Shown here in pieces: positions 23,043-35,599 of a stretch of 64,000 bases of DNA (position 1 is the stretch's first letter; each line of letters starts with the position of its first letter). Origin of the DNA: Craterostigma plantagineum (taxonomy: Eukaryota > Streptophyta > Magnoliopsida > Lamiales > Linderniaceae). A program made the position numbers and the translations under genes. The notes under the pieces were generated by a model. It was not told the DNA's origin and did no database searches. It saw nothing but the letters and a program-made list of their open reading frames with translations. The stretch lies in the NCBI GenBank assembly GCA_027422505.1, contig JAPQWV010001394.1, positions 27,070 to 91,069 of the forward strand. Direction: 5' to 3'.

Positions 23043-24075
23043 ATATAATCCCTGTTTAAATATCTTTCTTACATAATCAGTTTTGTTTTGATTGCCCATA
23101 TCGTCTTTATAAAGGAGCAAACCATGAATTGTCTATTTATACATGCAGTGCAGCCACTATTTTAATTCAGAATTAAATGTAGGAGGGAAATGATATGGAG
23201 AGAATCACGTAGACAATTACGCAAAAGGGATTGGCTTTACTTCGTCTTTAAAACGTTAAAGATATTTGGGAATATTCATTAATTATAAAATGTACAAAAT
23301 CTTAACGATGAAGTCTATGCTTTTTGAATGCAAATGGGTAAAACGAACATTGTGCGAGCATCTTATCTTATATATATAATACCTTCACCTTCACAACGAA
23401 GGTCGAAGGGGGGAATTTTATAGAATAATAATGTGCGAGGCGCACAAACTTTTGCAGGTAAAGTCAATTCTAATTTGAACGTTATCAAGTGCCCAAGCTC
23501 CATACTTTGGTCTGCAATAATAAGATGGAACCTTAGCAGTTAAGGCTTTCGTCTCCTACGTAAAAGTTCGTGTATTTAGAGAAAGGCTACTAAAAGGGAG
23601 ATCAACCACACTACGTGCATGTAAATATTAATACAGAGTTAATTCAATCCTAAAGCAAAGCAGAAGAAAAGACGGTGCTTTGAGAACTTCTTGCGTTGGA
23701 TGTTCGAAAGTTGACTGTTTATGCTAGACACGTCATTCCATATCAGACTCACGAAAGTTGAGATACATACTCTCTTACTATGCTTTTTTTATCATACGCC
23801 TTTCCCCAAAGGAAACCTCGAAATCAGGCCTCTTCAAAATAGAGAGAGTAAACCTCATCTATTTTCAGAGCAATTAAGTAAAACTCACTACGATTTTCTA
23901 GCAACAGTGAAGAACATCTAGACAGCAAGCAATTCTCATTATGCATGTATTGTGGTCATCTCAAGAATGATCCATGTGATGTCTGTGCAACAATTTAAAT
24001 GACATAAAGACATTCGAAATATGAAAAGTATGAGTGGAAATACATACAGTAGTTTTGGGTATCTTCTAGCCCGTG
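23043..24075. other. AT-rich spacer
   Basis: No coding exon, RNA gene or repeat that I can support. It is AT-rich, with short polypyrimidine tracts. It forms the 3' side of the mevalonate kinase gene. Confidence 0.4.
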
Positions 24076-26318
24076 TCAAGATGAAGTACCACTGAAGCTT
24101 ATCTCCATGCCTCTTCCGCCAATTCCTGCGGTCAAACATTGGAATCCCAATGATTCTAGCTCTGCTATTACCTTCTCCACAACCGTTCCTGATAATACTG
24201 AGCCACATGGTCAAGGAAAACGATACTTCATGGTGAACCCGAATTTGATTACAGCAAAAACTTACCAGGAATCAAGCAGGGAATCCAAAATGAAGATGAG
24301 ATTAACTATTATTATATGTATATAAAGGATACGAGTTGGTAGTAGAGTCAAAACACAGCCTCCACCACCAGCTCCCGTCAGTTTAGTGGCCAACTTGTAC
24401 TTCAGGGTAGTACGAATGACTGTTTCAATAGAAGCATGCGTGACACCCATGCACTGAAGCAGTCCTTGGTTCATTTCCATCAGTTCTCCGAGCTTTTCCT
24501 CTTTTTCTGTGATACCGAGATCATCGATGACCTGAGACTGGATGATGGTCGCCACCTCATTGCTTATGGAGTCGACGGCATTAAATACTGAGGACATGGC
24601 GCTAGGATGTCTCATTGTCCTCTCCGAGACGCCAGCCACCAACGCTTTTGTGTTTCTTCCCACTTTCGTGTTGGTTATGAGCATTTTGAGGGGCATATTG
24701 GTCTTTATGCGTGTGAGTTCGCCGGACTTGAACTTGATCATATTCCCTGTTACCGTAAAATTCATGGACCAAATAGCCAGTGATGGGATCCACAGATATT
24801 TATTGTACCACAAATTCAAACCATCATGTCTAATTTTGTACATTTAACAGTTTGAGCATGATGACCATATTCCTTTCATTCACTTCAGAGATGAAAAAGG
24901 TCATTCAATGGTGCCTAATAATGAATGTTCTACTTATGTCCTTTGGACCTTTGATGATTTTTAAGCAGCCTAAGAGTGAAAGCAGATTAAAATGTATCAG
25001 AGGATCTTGTCAAGCAAGAAAATTTAGCATACCAAAGGTGCTCACTGTATTGTCTATACCAGATGGCTTCCCATGTATTATCTTTTCACCTTCGAAAGCC
25101 CATTTGTTTACCAGTTCAAGCTCATTGTCTCCGTACATTTGCCAGCCTTGATGGCTAAAATCCAACGTCACACAATCAGATAGAGCCAAGAGCGCTGCAG
25201 ATAGTGCAACACAAAAGGCAGCAGAGGAGCCCAAGCCAGAGCCTAAAGGGAGCTCAGAAGTGACAATAGCTGTAGCAGGCTTGCAACTGAATATCCAAAG
25301 TTTGCATAGAATTAGATAACAAAGTTTATCAGGATGAAGATTAGATGCTGATATGGCATACCCATGAATGGAAGTATACATCCAAAGGAAAGCTGAGAGG
25401 CCCGAAGCAAGTCCTATATTTGCCTCAGGGATGGCCTGTTCTTCAACTAAAGAATTGATCGCTTTCAAGGTTTCTATTGAACATGATGGAGGAGAAGAAG
25501 CAATATGATCAGAATCAGGCAGAACTTCTCTAATTCTTCCGACAGGCCAAGAAAACTCTAAGTTCATGTCCTTGAGTGACAGTTTTAGTGCCTCGTCATT
25601 ATCTATTAGCAAGAATTGCGGGAAAGGAAGAAAACACAATGATCTCATCAGAAAAACAGCAAATCTCATATTCCCATCCCAAACTAAAACAAATCACCGC
25701 CCGAATGATAAATATGACTCAAATTGGTGATACCAAGTAGGTGGAATGGAACAGATATGCTGATGCTTCGATATATAATATACAAAACACACCATTATTC
25801 GAAGAGTCCATGTGACTCTAACTCTCTACCCCTAAAAGGTCATGAATCACCAGAAATTATTGCATAACCTCTGTTTTTTTCCCTCTCAAAACAACAGAGT
25901 AGGAAACATAACCTAAGCCTGATTGAGAAGATTACATTCAAGCTTCAGATTTTGACGTACATTCACATCAGTCCTAAGCTCGAACAGCATAGCTAACCAT
26001 TCGCCTCAAGTTCTCCCATCTCATTTGAAGTACATTGAACATATACCCATCTTAATCATCTAACTAGTGAGCTACCCAATTTCTACCAAAGAGTATTCTG
26101 CCATCAGATGATCGATCATAAAAACTTGATCAGTACCGCCGTGTCCTCGACCTAACAGATCAAATTTAATCGTATGAAAAACTACCTGACGGGGTAGGAA
26201 AACGTAGCGAGACGTAGGTGTATAGATCGATGGCAGCTGCGACGGCGGCGGAACCGTGGACCACCGCATGCTCCCCGGCGAGTATGATCTTCCCCGGTGC
26301 TCTTGACCTCACCTCCAT
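24076..26318 (-). CDS. MVK: Mevalonate kinase
   Basis: Phosphorylates mevalonate with ATP to mevalonate-5-phosphate in the cytosolic isoprenoid pathway. There are five exons, all in phase: 26318-about 26187, 25602-25362, 25286-25033, 24746-24333 and 24188-24076. Exon 1 begins [20 protein letters not shown], the GHMP-kinase N-terminal motif. Exon 3 carries the ATP-binding glycine loop [20 protein letters not shown] and the [14 protein letters not shown] motif with its catalytic Asp. Exon 4 ends in the third GHMP motif [16 protein letters not shown]. The last exon ends FSGTSS. The length of about 385 residues matches plant mevalonate kinases. No frameshift was found. Confidence 0.96.
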
Positions 26319-27221
26319 TCACTTCACCAACCCACTTTTGTCTATTTCCAAAGTAATTTACTACGAATTTCGCAAGACGGAATACGAAGCCAAGTATTTG
26401 TATTACTAGTAAAATAAAATCTACTGTATATAAAAACCACAATTATTAAAAATTAAATAATTAGATCATAGATCTACTATATAACGCATGAAACTCATCA
26501 CTGATTGACTTGATTTATTTAATAGCTATTTAGACAACTATATACGCTACGCAATTATGCGAGACGTGCGGCATTTTGATTAGAGTTGACAGTTGAGCCG
26601 ACTATAAGATCAACCACTTTGTATTGTAAGTGACCAAACCTAATTATTTTCCAAATAAACCCGATTAAAATGTCACGCAAGAAAAAGTTAGTGCTCGACT
26701 CGACCCTATACGTATTTTTTTATATGTTGATTTTCCTTGCCAAGAACTTTTCAGGCTGTGTTAGAAACTTAGAATATGCTGAGTTCAAGGCTTGAATGTT
26801 TACAATATAATATTAAATCAATTGCATTTTTTTTTAAAATTCGTAGCGAAAATATTGTCCCTATCCTTTTAAGGTCGACATTCTACAAGTACAAGGAGCA
26901 TAATTTTTGTACGGAAGTGAAAGTTGACATGATTTGTAACATAAAAATTAACGTATATTTTTCCTTAGAAACTAAGCCTATGGACATATTTGACAATATA
27001 AAAAAAAAATTATCGCATATTATTTCTTAGAAACTAAGCCTATAAACAAGACGAAAACGCGTCGCCGAAATATGTAAACGGCGACTTTTCTTTTGCGATG
27101 GAAGTTGGCCGATTAATATAACTGAAAAAAACTAGGCAACGGTAGAGAACTGCCGAGGACGATGTCTTGGCTATGGCTTTCAAGCCTTTGACATAATTAT
27201 AATATAATCACAAATGGTGGC

Positions 27222-27283
<62 letters not shown>

Positions 27284-27451
27284 GTCTCTCATCTCTTGCT
27301 GTTGACTTACGGAGTAGCACTCAAATAGCATAATAACTAACTAATAAGTCCTCACATCACCTTTACAATATATAACACGCCAACTCAACGTTCTTCTCCT
27401 ATTAAAACATCATTCTCATCAGACATCAACGCTCAACTAACCTTAGCAGCA
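26319..27451. other. Divergent spacer between mevalonate kinase and aspartyl protease
   Basis: Holds the two promoters. The only clear feature is a (CT)n tract at 27222-27291, about 160 bp upstream of the protease ATG. A TATATAA-like AT stretch lies near 27366. No other gene is seen. Confidence 0.5.
27222..27291. repeat. (CT)n microsatellite upstream of the aspartyl protease
   Basis: About 33 CT dinucleotides with two TGTCT interruptions. Pyrimidine-rich Y-patches and CT repeats are common in plant core promoters and 5' UTRs, so it may lie in the promoter or leader of the gene at 27452. Confidence 0.9.
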
Positions 27452-30101
27452 ATGGAAAGGATGACCGTTTCAATACCGCTGTTGATCGTCTCTCTGTATT
27501 GTCTTTCCAACGTTAAGTCGATCGAAGCCATTAAGACCTTCGGTTTCGACGTCCACCACAGATATTCAGACACAGTCAAAGAATTCCTAACCATAGATGG
27601 TTTGCCAGAAAAGGGCTCGGTCGACTACATCGAAGCCATGGCCCACCGCGATCGGGCCTTCAAGGCCCGCCACCTCGCAACCAAAGACTCAGTCCTCACC
27701 TTTTTCGGCGGAAACGTTACCCTTCAGCTCAAAAGCCTCGGATTGTAAGTACGCCTTTTTCTTTTTTCCTCTCTTCTTCCTTTTATCACAGGCCTAGATT
27801 AGTACGCCACAACATATTCAAGTGGATAGCTTAGACAAGGCCATGTAATAAAAAATACGCTGGTCACCGATTTTTTGATGCTACGATACGAACAGCTTGC
27901 ACTATTCGGTCGTCTCCGTTGGGACGCCTCTTTGAAATTCCTCGTCGCGCTCGACACTGGGAGCGATCTTTTCTGGCTACCGTGCGACTGCGCCAACTGC
28001 CTGCGTTCCCTGAACTCGTCCTCGGGAAAGGTAATAATAAGTCCTGTGCAATGCATAATTATTTCTCCTCTTGTAACGAAATCGAACTCACCGAAATTTT
28101 TTTTTTTTTGGCGGAAGTGCATAAAACCCCCTAGTGGTTTAACCAAAATGCATCCGGTCAAAAAATTGCATAGAAATCCTCGTAGTTGCGCTCTTTCTTA
28201 TTTTCACTCCCTAAGTGGGGGCACCATGCTAGATTTTTAACACACAATAAGACATACCGTAGCGACGTGCATTTCAGTGTGACAAACATGGGGGTACAGC
28301 GTGATTTACCCTTCTTTTTTTCTTCGTCGGGACGAAAAACGACAGAGTTTGGACCTCAACATATACAGTCCGAGCGCCTCGTCGACGAGCTCGCCGATCC
28401 CGTGCAACGACACGCTGTGCAGCAGGCCGAGGAGGGGATGCTCGACGGCCCGTAAGGCGTGCGCTTACCAAGAGAAGTACCTTTCCGCAAACACTTCGAC
28501 GAGTGGGATATTGGTGGACGACGTCCTTCACCTGGGAAGCGAATCCAATCCACAGTCTCCTTTCGACGTGCCAATCACGCTGGGGTCTGCGTGTTCTTCC
28601 ATCTTCTCCTTGAACAGTCGTATTTTTTTATGGCGTTCGATCGTAAGTCGAATTCGTTTTTAGGTGCGGGATTGTCCAAACTGGCGATTTCCTGGACGGA
28701 GCTGCGGTCAACGGCTTGTTCGGTCTGGGAATGGACACGGATTCTGTCCCGAGTATATTGGCGAGCAAAGGAATCGTAGCGGATTCTTTCTCGATGTGCT
28801 TCGGGCCCGATGGGATTGGAAGGATCGACTTTGGGGATAAGACGATTTCTGGGCAGAAAGTGACGCCTTTCAATGTCGAACCTTTGCGGTGAGTATAGAG
28901 ATGAGCGAACAGCACTTATTACACCACCCAGGTTTCTTCAGCCCTTCGAAACGACACCTTTTTTTGCCTTCAATTTTCAGGATAAATTCGTATAACGTTA
29001 CCGTGACGCAAGTAGCAGTGGGAGGAAGCATCACCGACATACAGTTTACGGCGATCTTTGACTCGGGCACCTCATTTACTTACCTGAACGATCCTTCTTA
29101 CACGGCTATAACCGAAGCGGTTAGTTGGATCTGTTTATTTAACTACAGTTAGTCCCTGCCTGTGAAGGAAAATCAGACAAGTAAGCATGATTTCATACTC
29201 TGGTATTTGCAGTTCGATTCTAAGGTAAAGAATCAGGCGCGATATCAGCCTCAAGACCCTATAATCTTCGACTACTGCTATTCGCTGAGGTGAAAACGAA
29301 ACGAAAATATCGAGCAAAAGCATGTCGAAATGTGTATGAAGACTTGTTTTTTTTGGCTAAATTGTTTCTGCGTTGTAATGCAGTGCAACTCAAAAGGAGT
29401 ATTATTACCCTACGTTGAATTTGACCATGAAGGGCGGGGATCAATTCTACGTAACTGATCCTACGTTCATAGTTCCACGTGAGGTAAGAAAAGATGGAAT
29501 ATGCGAGAATTACGGTACCTGGCGATGCTATAGAATCTTGTTCATCCATTTGCAGGACGGAGGATATGCCTTTTGTTTGGCGATTGTGAAAAGCGATGAC
29601 ATCAACCTCATTGGACGTAAGAATCCTTTCTTTTCTTCCTTGTTTTCTGCAATATGTAAATCGATATTTGAGAGATTCACATTAAAATCAATTGCAGAAA
29701 ATTTTATGACTGGATACAGAATGTTCTTCGACCGTGAGAAGATGGTTTTGGGCTGGAAAGAATCGGATTGTGAGTTGATCTGATCTTCTTCCCATAAGAT
29801 GTTTATTTCCTGCAAATGTTTAATGAAAACTGTAGACGAAAAAATCACATTATCATTGCAAGGCTATGATTCTAAGCTGTCCAAGAATGGGATCAATACT
29901 CCATCATCTCCTCTGAAACCTGAAGCTACACTAACAAACAATACTCGTACGCCTATTTCGTCGAATGAAGTGCCACCGTCGCCGCCATTACGACCAATTT
30001 TAGGAAGCAGTGGAGCGAAGATGCATCTTACGATCAGCAGGTTTTTACTGGTGATAGTCTCAGTCATTTGTTCAGCAGCGTTCATAGCCCTTTCTTCATG
30101 A
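27452..30101 (+). CDS. A1-family aspartyl protease, APF1-like, probably GPI-anchored
   Basis: Secreted pepsin-like protease of the plant APF1-type clade. Ten exons: 27452-27745, 27896-28030, 28346-28584, 28664-28888, 28981-29119, 29213-29289, 29384-29483, 29556-29616, 29698-about 29768 and about 29834-30101. An N-terminal hydrophobic signal peptide is followed by FGFDVHHRYSDTVKEF. The first catalytic Asp is in FLVALDTGSDLFWLPCDC and the second in AIFDSGTSFTYL. The segment IPCNDTLCSRPRRGC has family-typical cysteines. The C-terminus ends in a hydrophobic tail (LLVIVSVICSAAFIALSS), consistent with a GPI signal. One base is missing in exon 2 near 27931-27935, just before FLVALDTGS, so the raw frame breaks there. 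Substrates are unknown. Confidence 0.9.
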
Positions 30102-30694
30102 AAGTCAACATGCATTAGCTTCATTTTTGTTCGATTCATGTATAAACATATACTGTAAAAATGCAATAAATGTCGAATTACTGTGAAATGCGAAAATTTG
30201 CTTACTTGTATATCAGCATTCGATCAGAATTTTCATCACATATTAACAAGGGAAGGATCTGAGATGTTGCTCGTTGTTCATTCACAGAAGAAACAAGAGC
30301 TATAAATTGATGAAGCTAGCGAAAACATCAGAAGAAAAACCTTACTTTTTTCTCTCTCCATTTTAGTTTTTATGGTTGCTGTTTCCTCTCTCAAATACGA
30401 AAGATTTCTTTCTTATGGGATACAATCGAATATTTCCAGATAGTTGCATTCGGACAAAGTAGCTGAAATTGATTGGATGTTCAAATACGATGTGGTTCAG
30501 AATTACACAAATATACAACTCAGGAAAGAGAACATATGAGATCAATAATATTACACTATATACACACACAATGCAACCATCACTTAACAGACATAAAACA
30601 TAACTGCAGATTCAAGCATATTGTTCACAAAGAAGAAGCTAGACAAGCTCATCCATCCGAATAAAGAAGAAGCTCATCCAAGCATATCCAAACA

Positions 30695-32598
30695 TTCAGT
30701 CGTTACCTTCATCATCAACCTTGATCTCCACAAGCTCATCGATGGGTTGACGACATACTGGACATTTGTTCGATTGCATTCTCAGTTCTTTAGCACATTC
30801 GCTGCACATACACTGCAAAGCCAAACCAAGTCTTATTGATATTTAGCAAAATACCAGAATGTATAAGCCAGCATTTATCATTGTAAGAAATAGAATCATG
30901 GCCCGATTAAATACTCTATGAAAAAAGAAAAAGGGTCAAACCAATAATAATTACCATATGCCTGCAAGGCACAACCATTGTGTTCTTGACCTCAGTCAGG
31001 CAGATAATACACTCTTTTCCATAATCATTGTTGGCGGAAGCTTCATCAGAGCCCTCGATACCAAAAATCTCATGCAGCTCATAGCGCACACCGTCGATCC
31101 ATAGAATCTGTTTGACTACCCTCACTTGGAAATTGACCCCATCTTTCTTTTCTAACACGGCCTGAGAAATCTGGGCATGGCGAGATGAGTGTAGAGGTTT
31201 CTCCTTTGAAGCCCCTTCAGTAGATGTCGTTGGTTGTCCATGTGACTCTGCAACGATTACGAGGGGGTAGGCATCTTCTCCAGGGACGGGTTTGGACAGG
31301 TCATCAGTGTCGAAGAAACCTAAGTCAACGCCTGATCCCGACTGCTGGTGAAATTTCTGTCCTAAGCCTTTTTGGAATGGAACTGTGATAGGTGCTATTT
31401 CTGGATATAGTGGAGTGAAGGTGCAGTTCCTCCCTTCCTTGGCGAAGTATAAAATGGTAATGCTGTGATGAAAGAAGGAAAAACTGTATCAGGTTAGGCC
31501 ACTGTCGTCTATAAGGATGAAAGTAATCACAAATGCTATATAGAAGTGCTGTTGTAATGCAAATTTATGACGATGAAAGAAATTGAACATGTTCAAATAA
31601 CATCCGTGACTCTTTCTTCACCTTTTCTCCCTATCTATTAACATAGGCTCAAAAGAGGACTAAACTACAAATCTATGTCATCAGAATTTCTAATGAAATA
31701 ATCAGACAAACAATTATCTTAAAGATCAAAAGATTTCGATGTGCCATTAAATGCTACAAACATCAGAGCATCAAGAAATGGTAGTTATTGAATTGTGGAA
31801 TTCCCATATGCCATTGCACGACCTTTCCTAATCTTCATACCCAATAAACCAACGAAGTTGACTTTTATCTATGATCAGCTTATTGCAGTATTCATTCGTT
31901 GCTTTCTGAATGTAGATCTGATCCTCTAAGATTCACAGAAAGCACATAGAATCATCACAAGCATGAAGAACAAAGATCAAAGTACTAGATTTCCATAGAA
32001 TAGACAGCAAGCAGTCCAACCAAGAAAAGATAAAAATAGAAAGAGACGATGAAAAAAATCACCTCCCATCAACCAAAGCATCAAAGGTAAACGAAACCAA
32101 GTGGCAATCGCTGTTCGACTCATCCAACTGAAGCCTAATCGTATCCTTATGAACATTGACATCGTTCTTCACCTTCTTGGCGCTCTGATGATCCACGTAA
32201 GGCACCGGCGGAACCGGCGCCGGCAGGGCGGATGGCGGACGATAATTCGACGAACTCCATCCATTCATCTGAGGCACGTGAGGCTGGGGTCCGTAACTAG
32301 GGTACTGATAGTTGTTGGGCTGCCACGTGGAGTAGCTGTAAACGGAGCTGTGAGGAGGGAGAGGCGGCGGATACGGCGGCGCTGCATAAGGCCGCTGCTG
32401 ATGTGGCGTCTGCGGCTGCGGCGGAACGGAGTACGGGGAGTTGGAGGCGAACGTGTACGTCTCCGTAGATGAAGAAGAAGGCGGCGGAAGTTGGGGGGTG
32501 AAGGCTGAGATTTGCGGGCTAGCTGACGTGGAGGGAGTTTGCGTTGAGTTCTGATGCTGTTGATGGCGGTTGTGTTTTCTACTGAAGACGGAGCCCAT
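30695..32598 (-). CDS. LOG2/LUL-type RING E3 ubiquitin ligase
   Basis: E3 ligase of the LOG2-LIKE UBIQUITIN LIGASE family, which is N-myristoylated and membrane-associated; LOG2 regulates amino-acid export and drought responses in Arabidopsis. The start at 32598 gives MGSVFSRKH, a myristoylation consensus with Gly2. A long Pro/Ser-rich segment ([16 protein letters not shown]) follows. The DAR2 domain spans exons 1-2 ([13 protein letters not shown], then [11 protein letters not shown]). The RING is C3HC4: [19 protein letters not shown] at the end of exon 2 and [20 protein letters not shown] in exon 3. Exons are 32598-32063, 31462-30955 and 30812-30695, all joined in phase. The gene is clean. 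Confidence 0.93.
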
Positions 32599-33191
32599 GG
32601 TGGGGTTGAGCTGAGCTGAGGCGGCGCGACGGTTGAAGCGGCGGTCCGGCGATCGGCGAGGGACGAAAGCGCGTTTTTCCTTTTTGACGAGACTAAAATG
32701 TGGCAATCTACGTTTAATTGGAAGTTTCATAATTTCATTTGATTAAAGAATTCTGGAAATATCATATTTCGATTAATTAAAGTCTAGAAAATATAGCGTC
32801 GTTCCATGCAGAAATTTTGTATAGTACCATTCGACTATGCGTACCATTTGACGTACTTTTTATCTGTATTCGTACGCATTTATATGGTAATATAACACTT
32901 ATAACGACAATTTGACTATATAGTATTATGATAATTTTAGCTGTATTAGTAATACTCTATGGTAAAATGATGATATATAACTTCTAGATATATTAAAATT
33001 TATTTCATTGCATATAAAAATAGTGACAGGAATAAATATTATATTTTACGAATCCCGTAATATAAATAGGGCTAAAGTGGGGCCCACAGAAGGTAAAGCC
33101 CTTCATCATAAGTTGTAACGAGTCCTTGCTGTGGATCGTCAGATCGAAATCCCCACCTCATCAATCGATCGTCTCTTAGACTAACACAGTG
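32599..33191. other. Head-to-head promoter region between LUL-type ligase and EMC2
   Basis: 593 bp separate the two ATGs, which point away from each other. The middle is AT-rich, with GTACC-containing words at about 32815-32890 (TAGTACCATTC, GCGTACCATTTG), reminiscent of the MULE flanks. No gene is seen. Confidence 0.5.
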
Positions 33192-35599
33192 ATGGTGAGC
33201 AAAACAGAGCTAGAGCAGGTGAATAGATTGGAGAATCAAGTCGAAAATGGAGGAGGCGGTGCTTGGGAGTATCTATGCCTTGTGAGAAAGCTGAAGCTTC
33301 GTCGTTCTGATGAGGTTTTGAAGTTCGGGTCTTCGATTCTCGGCGATTCCAAAAAGAGATCTGCTCTTGGCCCAGAAGGTAATTTCTTGTGGGAAATTGA
33401 GATTTTGGTTAGGTCTTTTGGTTGATTGGATTTTGAGATTCTTTTTTTAGCTCGTCAGTCGCTCACTCAACGCACGCAGATTTGTGCTAGAATATTGTCT
33501 AACTGCTTGATGTTGTCAAATTAGATGCTTGGTGAAGATTGGTCGGGAATTTAAATGCTAGTTTAATTATACTACAGTGTTTACGTTTTCTACTTGTTAC
33601 TAGGATAACTTCGTATAATTTGAATTAGATGCTCAGAGTGCGAAGCCTTGCTGTCTTTGTATTATGATGCTAGACTTGGACGCCCGATTTTATGTTTAAT
33701 AACTCGTTATGATTGTTTCCTTCTTTGAATGATGTAGAATGGACGTTATACGAGCAAGTTGCTGTTGCAGCTATGGACTGCCATCGTCTTGATTTGGCAA
33801 AGGTAGATACGCAATTATGCAGGAATTGATTATTTCGTTGCTTTTTTTCCTCCTTTATTTACGATATCATTTAGCTTCGATGGTAACTTCAGTTTATGTG
33901 CATCCAATATTCCGATTTGCCATTTTATATTCATTTTCACCCTGAAAAATATGTGCATTGTGCTGAGAATCATACTTTGACTCCTTTTTTTAATGTTAGG
34001 AATACATAAGCGTGTTGCAGAAGAAATTTCCAGGGAGTAAACGAGTTGGTGAGTTTCCCGTATATAGCTGTTAACTTGATCTATTAATGGTACTTGGTAG
34101 AAAAATGTAACCTTTCGTTTTAACGATTTGTCGATTTGTGATAATTCCTTGTTTGGAAAGCGTCTCATCTCATGCAATACTCTTTCTTCTCCTTTATATA
34201 CTTCTCTTTGCAGGTAGGCTCGAAGGAATGCTACTTGAAGCCAAGGGGTGTTGGGAAGAGGCTGATAGAGCTTACTCTAGCCTTTTAGAAGATAATCCGA
34301 TAGATCAGGTATGCTGGACATTTACTTTGCCTTATTATTCGGTAGCATCAGTCATTTATGTTCTCACTATAAGTTGTAAGTGTAACTTTTTTACCATTCA
34401 TTATCAATCGAATTAATCTAAGGTGATTCACAAAAGAAAGATAGCAATGGCAAAGGCTCAAGGCAATTTTTCAGGGGCGATAGAATCCCTTAACAAGTAC
34501 CTGGAAATGTAAGACATTCTGAAAGACCCTTTGTTGATTCATTCAGTTCAAAGAAAGTGAATCTAATATTTCTTTTGTGGCCTTTATCCAGATTTATGGC
34601 AGATCACGATGCGTGGAGAGAGTTAGCAGAAATATACGTCTCATTACAAATGTATGTCTCATTACAAATGTATGTTGTCTGTTTTTCTTCTCCTTTATTT
34701 TCCTATCTGAGGTGAGAAGGTATTACTACCCGTGAGGTGTGCTGATGCTCTAAATGTATTTGATATTCGATTGGGCAAGACCTACATCTTTTGTTAATAA
34801 ACATCAATGCATATATATATATATCCTTCTAAGCTTTTGTTTTTCCTTATTCCTACGATAATCAGGTATAGGCAGGCTGCCTTCTGTTATGAGGAGCTCA
34901 TACTATCTCACCCTACCCTTCCATTGTATCACCTTGCTTATGCTGATGTAAGTGCCCAATGTATTTACCTTTATTTTCCGTTCCGTTGTCGACTGCTGTA
35001 TTTTATATTTGTTGTATCTGTGGTAAATGTGGTTTCTTTGCATGTTACGATTGCAACTATAGCTGTACCATAGACTAAATAAGTCTTGACTGTTTCTGGG
35101 CTAAAATTAGGTGCTATACACTCTTGGAGGACTCGAAAATATTCAATCAGCAAAGAAGTATTACGCAGCGACCATTGACTTAACAGGTGGCAAGAATACT
35201 CGAGCTCTTTTTGGCGTATGCCTGGTAAGTTTCCATACAATATTCTTCACTTCATTATTTTAGCTGCGAAGCCCTGGCAGTAGCTTTTTATGAGAAAATT
35301 TGTGATTGCGAACCTTCATTAGTGCTTGAATTGAATTTCTCCTTAACCAACTTAATTTCTTTACTGGGTTGAATTATGATATTCTTCAAACGTTTGCTAA
35401 CCGAAAACATGCATGCGTGTTTCTTCAGTGTACTTCTGCTATTGCCCAGCTAGCGAAAGGGCGTAATAAGGAGGACGGCGATAGCTTAGAGCTTCAAACT
35501 CTCTCTGCGCAGGCATTGACGAAGGCGTATAAGCACGAATCTCCTAGCAAGCTACCTCTCCTAACATCTGCTTTGAAAAAGCTCAAGGTCTCCATATAA
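33192..35599 (+). CDS. EMC2: ER membrane protein complex subunit 2 (EMC2), TPR protein
   Basis: Cytosolic TPR subunit of the ER membrane complex, which inserts tail-anchored and multipass proteins. Nine exons, all in phase: 33192-33378, 33738-33802, 34000-34048, 34214-34308, 34423-34508, 34592-34651, 34866-34947, 35111-35224 and 35429-35599. Key segments are EWTLYEQVAVAAMDCHRLDL, GRLEGMLLEAKGCWEEADRA, AMAKAQGNFSGAIESLNKYL and FCYEELILSHPTLPLYHLAY, matching the EMC2/TTC35 repeats. The protein is about 300 residues, the usual length. An 18-bp tandem duplication at 34636-34671 creates two consecutive splice donors at the end of exon 6. No frameshift was found. Confidence 0.95.

Noticed and set aside
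10602..30101. A metabolic gene cluster (LACS plus mevalonate kinase) for lipid or isoprenoid products
   Set aside because: The two genes are 8.5 kb apart with unrelated cytoskeletal and F-box genes between them, and no P450, synthase or transferase is near; ordinary gene neighbours.
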